Below, in pieces: positions 46,399 through 54,450 of a DNA stretch of 64,000 bases. The notes beneath the pieces are model-generated. The model worked only from the letters and a program-made list of their open reading frames with translations, was not told where the DNA came from and made no database searches. The position numbers and the translations under genes are program-made. This DNA comes from Sanguinoderma infundibulare. Lineage: Eukaryota > Basidiomycota > Agaricomycetes > Polyporales > Polyporaceae. Within the stretch, counting starts at the first letter, position 1; each line of letters starts with the position of its first letter. The stretch lies in NCBI GenBank assembly GCA_032821775.1, contig JAVLRN010000013.1:794441-858440 (forward strand), read 5' to 3'.

Positions 46399-47032
46399 CA
46401 TGAAAGGAGGTGTTGAGTAGGCGGGGTCAGGGTCAGGGTAACAAAAAGCTAGGACTTCGGAGTTGAAAGTGCGCGGACACAGGGGTGCTGTGTCCGCGCA
46501 GACACAAGGGTTGTGTGTCTGCGCAGACACAAGGGTGCTGCCTCCGTGCGGACACAAGGGTCGTGTGTCCGCGCGGACACAAGTGTTGTGTGTCTGCGCG
46601 GACACAAGTGTTGTGTGTCTGCGCAGACACAAGTGTTGTGTGTCTGCGCGGACACAAGGGTTGTGTGTCCGCGCGGATACATGGGTGGTGTGTCTGCGCA
46701 GACACAAGGGTCATGTGTCCACGCGGACACAAGTGTTGTGTGTCTGCGCAGACACAAGGGAGGTGTGTCTGCGCGGACACAAGTGTTGTGTGTCCGCGCA
46801 GACACATGGGTGGTGTGTCTGCGCAGACACAAAGGTGCTGCCTCCGCGTGGACACAGGTGTGGTGTGTCCGCACGGACACACAGGTGCTGTCTCTGCGCG
46901 GACACATGCGTGTTGTGTCCGCGCGGACGCAGCACCCTTGTGTCCGCGCGGACACAGGGGTGTCCCATCCGCGCAGACGAGGGTGAGGTCCATCTGCGTG
47001 GACAAGAGTGTGACGCATCTGCGCAGACCGAC
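46399..47032 (+). repeat. Leader plus palindromic minisatellite array 3 (largest)
   Basis: The leader (GGGGTCAGGGTCAGGGTAAC, then AAAAAGCTAGGACTTC) is followed by about 22 units. Each unit is an 18 bp palindrome, TGTGTCTGCGCAGACACA or TGTGTCCGCGCGGACACA, plus a 7 bp spacer. Spacers vary among AGGGTTG, AGTGTTG, AGGGTCA, AGGGAGG and TGGGTGG, so some contain the telomeric permutation AGGGTT. There is no stop in several frames because the unit is 25 bp long, which creates long spurious open frames. Confidence 0.9.
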
Positions 47033-47685
47033 CCAGTGTGGAGCTTATAGCATCATTCACCAGGCACTCAGTTTGTCCTCCCCCTTCTCTTGCATAAATC
47101 TTTCTTGACTCTTCTCTGTTCCCTTTGACTCCCTCTTCCCCTCGACTCACTGCCTCCAACGTCAATAATGAGCCCCTTTCTTCCTTTTCTCCGGCGTCAT
47201 GGGGCTCCGTCATTTCGCGCCAGCTCCCCGCCGCCACTAACGATGTCCCCGACGGCACCTCCTTGTCCTCAAACCTCTTCAGCATCACTCCCATTGACTC
47301 CGCCCCCGCTGTTATTTATTCTCTCTCGCCTTTGAGCGTCCCGGCTCAGACTGTGTCCCCTCCATTCTTGGCTTGGGTCACCATCCACAACAGATTATCC
47401 CGGATCCCACCAAGATCCGGTACCCAACTGTCATTCTTCTGTCGTCGGCACCCTCTTCTGGCAGGCAACCGTAAAGGCCATCAATGTCTACGTCGACAGC
47501 AATCCCAAGCCCGTCTCCCTCCCCACATCCATGACCTTGAACGCATCTGTAGTTTCTGGCATCCGTCTAACGTTGCCAAACGGCCATCGTGGCAGCATGT
47601 CGGACGCCACAGCTGCTTTTGCCCTCGTTCTCCTTGTCCTCGACACCCCACCACCACGACCTGATCTTCCATGTCCAGCCCCAGG
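47033..47685. other. C-rich segment upstream of DDI1
   Basis: This is a strongly pyrimidine-rich + strand. A frame at 47125-47664 is open but shows no family and runs into the DDI1 start region. It probably contains the DDI1 promoter plus unidentified sequence joined to the array. Confidence 0.4.
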
Positions 47686-49667
47686 ATGGAGCTTGCGTTC
47701 ATCACCGACCTCGGCCAGACGTTCGTCGTCGAGATCGACCTGAACATGGTGCTCGAGGACGTCATGACCCTTCTCGAGGCCGAGGTACGATGGTTGGCCC
47801 CTCTTTCTCCGCACATGCGCTTACGCGTTTTCGTGTGTGTGTGCAGTCAGGGATCCTGGTCAGCGAGCAGAGCCTGTCGCACGAGGGGCGCGACTTGAGC
47901 AACCCGAAGACGACGATGGTCGAGTTTGGGGTCGGGAACAGCTCGGTGCTGTTGCTTTGGAGGAAGGTGCCCGTCCCGAGCACGAGCAGGTGTGTTTTCT
48001 TTCAAGATGGGATGAGTGGGATCTGAGGTTGCGTGGCCTGATGGGTGGTAGGGCGGTGGAGCAGGACACGGAGATGATGCGGTTACAAATCCTCGGGGAC
48101 CCCAATCTCATGGACCAGCTACGGCAAGTGAGTATTTCGCTTTGCATCCCACTCCGTCTCCGCCCTCGTCCCTTTTCCTATCCTCCGCCGGACTACTTGC
48201 ATCAAAAGTGTTCACCACTTTCTTACAGCATGTACCGCTCAGACGAACCCCGATATCGTCGATGCTGCATAAAACAACCCCGCTCGCTTCACAGAGCTCA
48301 TCCGGCAGACGCACCAGCGGCACATGGACGCCGAATGGAAGCGCATGCTGCTGGAGGCGGACCCGTTCAGCATCGAGGCGCAGCGGCAGATCGAGGATGC
48401 AATACAGCAGCAGGCCGTCCTCGAGAACCTCGAACACGCGCTCGAGTACTCGCCTGAGTCGTTCGGACGGGTGACAATGCTTTAGTCAGTCTCCTCATCT
48501 GTTACGGTATTTTTGACTCTGAGTACGGGTGCTGATGGATGTGGGCGCAGTATACCGGTGGAGGTGAACGGACATCCGGTGAAGGCGTTTGTGGATAGCG
48601 GTGCACAATCGACGATCAGTACGTCTGCTCTCTGTCTGCTTCCTCATACTCGCCTTTTTCACCGCCATTGTACTTCCTAGTGAGCCTAGAGACCGCCGAA
48701 GCTTGCGGGTGAGTCTCCGGCCCACAACACGACGGGCAATCGCAGATATCGCCGGCCGGAGCAGGCTTGGAACAGGACCTGAATGGTTTCCTGTTACAAA
48801 CATAGTTCCGGTCCTGAACTTGAGGGTGATCAACAAAGGGATAGCGAACTTAAAATGGTATACGTACTGAGATCTTAATGGACTGCTAATGGCTAATAAG
48901 TGATTGCTATCCCTTTGTTAATCAGTGCCTTCTCAAGTTCAGGACCGGAACTAGGCTTGTAACAGGAAACCATTCCCGGTCTTGTTCCAAGCCTGTTGTG
49001 GGGTGTGGATATTGACCATTGCCCATCGTGCAATTACAAGTAACCATTGCATCGCGCCCCACGCTAAGGCCCATCCTTTCTCCCTTGCAGCATCATGCGC
49101 CTCGTCGACTGCCGCTTCTCGGGCATCGCCCAGGGCGTCGGCACGGCGCGCATCCTCGGCCGCGTGCACAGCGCGCAGCTGAAGCTCGAGGACCTCCACC
49201 TGCCGTGCTCGTTCACGATCATGGAGGGCCGCGCGGTCGATCTGCTCTTCGGGCTGGACATGCTCAAGGCACACCAGGCGCGCATCGACCTCGAGAAGAA
49301 CGTGCTCCGCATTCAGGGCTGCGAGGTACGGTTCCTCGCCGAGCACGAGCTCCCGGACAAGGCTCGGAACCTCGAGGAGCAGGCGGCGGAGGCCATCGCG
49401 GGCGCGTCTGGTTCCGTGGCGTCTGGTTCGGGGTTGAGCGGGCAGGGCGCGTTCCCCGGGGCCGGTCATACGCTGGGTGCCGCGCCTGCACCTGCTGGAG
49501 CTGCCGGAAGGGCAAGATCAGGACCGCCGCCGCAGGCGCCAAGCAGACATCCGGAGAATGACATCCAGACTTTGGTCGGTCTCAGCTCATCGAGGGAGCA
49601 GGCGATCGCACTGCTGGACGCGGCGGGCGGGAACATGGACGTCGCGGCGTCGCTGCTGTTCCAATAG
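47686..49667 (+). pseudogene. DDI1: Ddi1 ubiquitin-shuttle aspartyl protease, with in-frame stop
   Basis: Ddi1 carries ubiquitinated clients to the proteasome and has a retropepsin-like protease domain. The ubiquitin-like domain starts MELAFITDLGQTFVVEIDLN (ATG 47686 preferred to 47671). The middle contains AVEQDTEMMRLQILGDP and FTELIRQTHQRHMDAEWKRM. The protease domain has IPVEVNGHPVKAFVDSGAQS, SLETAEACGIMRLVD, SGIAQGVGTARILG and LLFGLDMLKAH. The C-terminal UBA domain is VGLSSSREQAIALLDAAGGN. In the exon TNPDIVDAA-stop-NNPARF a TAA at 48270-48272 occupies a position expected to be Gln or Tyr. All other exons and splice sites look intact. One intron holds a MITE. The copy is probably a recent pseudogene, or the stop is an assembly error. 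Confidence 0.8.
48762..48995. mobile_element. 234 bp MITE with about 90 bp terminal inverted repeats
   Basis: The left arm starts CAGGCTTGGAACAGGACC and the right arm ends as its inverted copy (CTTGTTCCAAGCCTG). The arms match over about 90 bp at roughly 85-90% by eye, including GGTTTCCTGTTACAA, TAGTTCCGGTCCTGAACTTG and AACAAAGGGATAGC. The centre is only about 50 bp. It sits in the DDI1 intron between ETAEACG and IMRLVD and lengthens it to about 380 bp. A target duplication is not obvious. Confidence 0.85.
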
Positions 49668-50105
49668 TCGCATCGTTCGTTGGGGGCTGGACGACGACCT
49701 GGCATGATCTTGAACTTTGGGGGAAAGAGGCGTACATATTGGGCATGGACCCTCGATCGTGAAGCTTTGAAGAGAGATGTAACACTGTAACATAGACGCA
49801 ATACTGACAGCAAAAGTCGAGGTCTTGATACCTGGCACGCGCGCGATAATGTCGGGGAGTAAGCCAGTTGGTTGGATGCAAACACAATATGTTCGTCATC
49901 CAGCATATGGCGCGAGATGTGACCGGAAATCCCACTCGATCACGGCCGGGAGTAGTACGTATAGTCTTGCTTTGCCAAAGCGACGAAAACGTGTTTCCAG
50001 AGTGAGATCAAGTGAGACGCGGAGCGGCGAGCGCTACGCACTGCGACACTGACCACAACTACCACCACTGCACCTCTTGGCCCCTCCAACAACATCCGGA
50101 CCGGC
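49668..50105. other. Intergenic region DDI1-SPT3
   Basis: This 438 bp spacer holds the DDI1 3' flank and the SPT3 promoter. I see nothing else in it. Confidence 0.5.
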
Positions 50106-51330
50106 ATGGCTACAGCGACGAAGAAGGCATATGCTTCTGAGGTGCCCGGACATAGTGGATACAAGTATAACCAGGAGATCTCGCAGATGATGTTCGTCTT
50201 CGGAGAGGTCCAGGACCCCAACCCGGAGACCGTCAATCTCGTCGAGGATTTCGTCCAGAGCCAGCTCATCGAGCTCGTGAGTCCATACTCGTGGTTTACA
50301 GCGGATTTATGCCTGAGTGTGCTTCAGATACTACAAGCCCGTGTGCTGACCGCGAAGCGGAGTGCGCGACATATCACCACCGATGACCTCATCTTCCTCA
50401 TCCGCTACGACTGCGCGAAGGTCAACTGGCTCCGGACCTACCTCTTGTGGAAGGATGTCCGCAAGCACGCGAAGGACTCTGATGGCGGAGGGGGCGGGGG
50501 CGTCGAGGTCGGGCAGCTAGAGGACGGCGCGGATGGTGCGTGGCTCTCATTGGCAGGTTCTCCCCCTTTGGCGCGAGGTTGACCATGGCGTGCGTGACGC
50601 GAAGACAAGCTGACCGTGAAGGCGCAGAAGATCACGATCAAGCTGCCCTGGGAGATCATGACGATGTTCTCCGACGTCCTGCCCACGGACGATGAGGAGG
50701 ACGAGGATGACATCGAAGCTCACGAAGCGTCCATCCAGCGGCTTAAAGTGCGTTTTCCCCTTCCATCCCCGTCTCTCGTGCCACATATCCATATCCCACC
50801 TTTCACAGGAAGCGGACGACGTGACTCGCCAGATGATGCGCGAAGAGTACCAGCACTATTCGGACTGCCGCCAAGCCTCGTTCATGTACCGCAAGGCAAA
50901 ACGCTTCAAGGAGTTCCTCAACCTGCCCTCCTCGCTCGACTTCAAGGCCGGTGACGACACGGTCGACATCGTCGGCTTCCTCACGTTCGAGATGGTGCGC
51001 GCGCTGACGATCGCTGGCCTCGAGGTCAAGAAGTCGCTCGAGGACGCGTACATGCGCGACGCGGCACCGCACGGCTCTGGCTCGCCCTCGCTTGGGAAGC
51101 GCAAGGCGCACCTTGGCGGCGGCGGCGACACGAAGCGGCTGTGGCAGGAGGAGAGCCCGGAGCACGACGCGGACCAGCCGCTGCCGGTGTGCGCGCTGTT
51201 TGCGGAGCCAGCGGAGGTGCGGACGTCATTGCGCCCAGAGCATACAGCGCGTCGTTCGTCGAGGTACGCTTATCCGCTGGATCCTGCACCCATCCATCTG
51301 ATACACCGCGCTTCCATAGTGGTTTGGTAA
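50106..51330 (+). CDS. SPT3: SAGA complex subunit Spt3 (3' end uncertain)
   Basis: Spt3 has two histone folds in one chain and delivers TBP within the SAGA coactivator. The N-terminal fold reads HSGYKYNQEISQMMFVFGEV, VNLVEDFVQSQLIELILQAR and RHITTDDLIFLIRYDCAKVN, then WLRTYLLWKDVRKHAKD. After two introns the second fold follows: MREEYQHYSDCRQASFMYRK, VDIVGFLTFEMVRALTIAGL and EVKKSLEDAY. The C-terminus has the conserved VCALFAEPAEVRTSLRPEH. After PEH the expected helix continues only in another frame, and the sequence soon merges with the truncated ALDH copy B. The true stop may therefore be lost, and 51330 is the first stop in frame. The core folds are intact. Confidence 0.85.
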
Positions 51331-51379
51331 GTATCACTTGCAATCCCTCAAGCTACGATCCTCACAATTTCCATATCTG

Positions 51380-52893
51380 CAGCTGAGGAGGCAGTACGGA
51401 CGTACGGCGGTGAGTACATTTTGCATCCGTCTATTCTGCGTCCTGCGTCTCATCCCAAAGTTTTCAGAGGTCGTCCCTTCTGCGTTTCCCCAGATTCGCA
51501 ATGTCGTTGTAAAGCAGCCCGTCGGTACGTAAATTCTTATCCTGCCGTCGTTCGTTCTGACCCCCAATTCCCCGGCCCCAGGCGTGGTGTGCGTCGTCCT
51601 TGTTCTCGCTCGTGTCTGATATGTTCTAACGTCATCTCCAGCTCGATACTGACGCCATGGAACTTTCCTTCCGCGATGATCACTCGCAAGCTCGGCGCCG
51701 CACTCGCCGCTGGCTGCACGGCCGTCATCAAGCCCCCACCGGAGACGCCGTTCTCTGCGCTCGCTCTCGTCGAGGTGGGTGGTCGCGCTCCGACTGCACG
51801 TCAAACCTTTTCGCCGGAGATTGTTCTGACGAATGTGGTCTTGCGCAGCTCGCGACTCGTGCCGGCGTACTGCCTGGAGTCATCAATGTCGTGACCACCC
51901 AGGCAAACGTGAGCGAGGTCGGCCGGGAGATGTGCGAGAACGCCACGGTCAAGAAGGTGTCATTCACGGGCAGCACGCCCGTGGCGAAGCTCGTCGCTGG
52001 TCTCGCCTCGAGCATGCTCAAAAAGGTTTCCATCGAGGCCGGCGGGAACGCGCCATTCATCGTCTTTGAGGACGCTGATATCGACGCAGCTGTCGAGGGT
52101 GCGTCCTGCTGCGATGTCCCGTTCTTGACCACATTGACCAATTGACTTTCTAGGCGTGATCGCATGCAAGTTCCGGGGCTCCGGCCAAATGTGCGTATGC
52201 GCGAACCGTATATACGTCCAGTCTGCCGTCTACGCGGAGTTCGCCTCGCACCTCGCTGAGAAAGTGGCAGCGTTCAGGGTCGGAAACGGCCTAGACAAGG
52301 ACACGTACGTCTTGCGATTCACGTATCCAGGCACGCGCCTGCTGCTGACTATCAGGAACAGGACACACGGACCGCTCATCCACGATCGGGCAATCGAGAA
52401 AGTCCAGAGGCACGTCGAAGACGCACTCGAGCAGGGCGTGCAGGTCCTCCTCGGCGGGAAACGTCTCCCCGGCGCAGGGTCTTTCTTCGCGCCAACGATC
52501 CTGTCGGACGTCCCCGCCGGCGCGCTCGTCAACAAGGAGGAGACGTTCGGGCCGCTCGCTGCGCTCATACGGTTCGAGACGGAGGAGGAGGTGATCCAGC
52601 TGGCGAACGACACGCCCGTCGGCCTCGCGGGCTACTTCTTCTCGCGGGACATAGGGCGGGTGTGGCGCGTTGCGGAGGCGCTGGAGGTGGGCATGGTTGG
52701 GGCGAACACGGGGTTGATCAGCCAGGCTGTGATTCCGTTCGGGGGAGTCAAGGAGAGCAGGCTCGGTGAGTGTCCCGTTCCGCTCACGCTGGACGTTTTC
52801 TGATTTGCGCGTGTGCGTGCGACAGGGCGCGAGGGCGGGCATGGGATCGAGGAGTACATGAACATGAAGCTCATTGCCTTAGGCGGGGTGTAA
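51380..52893 (+). pseudogene. Succinate-semialdehyde dehydrogenase (ALDH), copy B, 5'-truncated
   Basis: From the acceptor CTGCAG at about 51382 the sequence is co-linear with copy A at 35.97 kb. It reads [89 protein letters not shown] and KKVSIEAGGNAPFIVFEDAD (catalytic Glu). Next is KFRGSGQMCVCANRIYVQ with the catalytic Cys, and it ends GGHGIEEYMNMKLIALGGV. Exons splice cleanly. What is missing is the first 130 or so residues; only a hint (ASIVVW before the intron) of the preceding exon remains next to SPT3. Without the N-terminal cofactor-domain strands it cannot fold normally. It is the reciprocal of copy A, which keeps the N-terminus but lost the centre. Confidence 0.85.
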
Positions 52894-53213
52894 GGAAGGG
52901 ACAAAATCTTACTTCACGGGACGGTCGAAGGAGGCACTCGCGACATCGAGTACGTTCAAAATTGCATATACCTATGCCCACTATACTAGCGTTTTGGCTA
53001 CAGCATCATTCCTGGTCTCTATATATGCCGTATTATGTGGACAACATGATTGCCACTGTTTCTATTGTCTCGCGGCATGCTAAGACCAGCACGGAATGCT
53101 GACGCGGTCCTGGCTTCGAGAAACCCTGTATCGGTTCTGAATGTTAGCGAGCTGAAGAGAGATCGAGCACCTCACCGACGTTCGCAGTAAGTCCTCAGCT
53201 CCATGCACTGATG

Positions 53214-53800
53214 AGGTATGAACAGGGGGGTTGAGTAGAGGGGATGAACAGGGGGGTTGAGTAGAGGGGATCAGGGTTAGGGCAACGAAAAGCTAGGACT
53301 TCGTTGTTGAAAGTGCGCGGACACAGGGGTGCTGCGTCCACGCGGACACAAGGGTCGTGTGTCTGCGCAGACACATGGGTCATGTCTCCACGCAGACACA
53401 TAGGTAGTGTGTCCGCGCGGACACAAGGGTCGTGGCTCCACGCGGACACAAGGGTCGTGTCTCCGCGCAGACACATGGGTAGTGTGTCCGCGCGGACACA
53501 AGGGTCGTGTCTCTGCACAGACACATGGGTAGTGTGTTCACGCGGACACAAGGGTCGTGTCTCCGCGCGGACACAAGGGTCGTGTGTCTGCACAGACACA
53601 TGGGTCATGTCTCCGCGCAGACACATAGGTAGTGTGTCCACGCGGACACAAGGGTCATGGCTCCACGCGGACACAAGGGTCGTGTGTCTGCGCAGACACA
53701 TGGGTCATGGCTTCACGCAGACACATGGGCAGTGTGTCCGCACGGACACAGGGGTCGTGTCTCCGCGTGGACACAGAGGTGGTGTGTCCGTGCGGAGGCG
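53214..53800 (+). repeat. Leader plus palindromic minisatellite array 4
   Basis: The leader starts with a duplicated block (GATGAACAGGGGGGTTGAGT and its continuation, twice), then GGATCAGGGTTAGGGCAA, AAAAGCTAGGACTTCG and GTTGAAAGTGCGCGGACACA. About 18-19 units follow, many with spacer AGGGTCG, alternating with ATGGGTCA and ATAGGTAG. The regular alternation suggests higher-order units of two or three repeats. The post-array block and the complete gene 1 follow. Confidence 0.9.
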
Positions 53801-54450
53801 CTGTGGGCCGGGCCGGGTCAGGGTTTCCGGGCTTTGTATGTCAATCAAAACATACAGATGTTCCGAGCGGACACCATAAAGCTGCGTCCGCACAAGCACA
53901 AGCAGCAGTCTGCCTTCGAAAGGTCTCGATAAACTGCAGATATATTACAGAAACATATCCTACAACAAATGGAAGAGGATTACATGCAGGGAAAACACCA
54001 GAAAAACTGACGGAGTTGAAGAGGAAACAGAGTTAAGCTTCAAACTGATCGGACACAGAAGACGTGTGGCAGTGCGAAACAATAAGGTACGGAGGAAGAA
54101 GACAGTGCCACACGGGAAGAGAAGAGGTCGGATGCAGAGAGAAGACCGGGTGTCGCCGGTGCCTGGCGGGAGTTGGTCAGAGGGAAAGTGTCGAGTGGCA
54201 GGGCAGCGATCGGCTGGATTTGGAGTGGAGGGACCGGGATGAGACATGCCATGAGGCTGGGCACAGGGCATCGATCGATGGGGGCGATCGAGGATGGAGG
54301 ACGCGGCGGCGTTCTCTTTCTCCCCATTGCTCACCAGTGACGCGAGCAAACAAGCAGACCGTTCAAGCATAAATCAATCGCAAGGAGAATCATATGTAAG
54401 TGCTAATCGTGGTACGAGGGGAACCATTCTGACACAATTTGCAGATAAGC
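53801..54450 (+). repeat. Post-array block, copy 2 (5' flank of gene 1)
   Basis: This is the duplicate of 44746-45401, roughly 85-90% identical by eye. It opens with GGGCCGGGCCGGGTCAGGGT and continues into the gene 1 start at 54451. It probably contains the gene 1 promoter; no TATA box or separate gene is evident. Confidence 0.75.

Noticed and set aside
46465..47030. CRISPR-like array of palindromic repeats and spacers
   Set aside because: Spacers are only 7 bp and nearly identical, there are no Cas genes, and the host is a eukaryote. It is a minisatellite.
46449..47294. Long Cys-rich open frames on both strands over the arrays (46.4-47.3, 53.2-53.9, 60.9-61.3 kb)
   Set aside because: The 25 bp unit lacks stops and cycles through all three frames, so any array yields the same Cys-rich translation (VSAQTHxPCVCAD) on both strands. 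No start context or conserved flank supports coding.
47125..47664. 179-residue open frame before DDI1
   Set aside because: Pyrimidine-driven Ser/Pro composition, no family, and it overlaps the probable DDI1 promoter.
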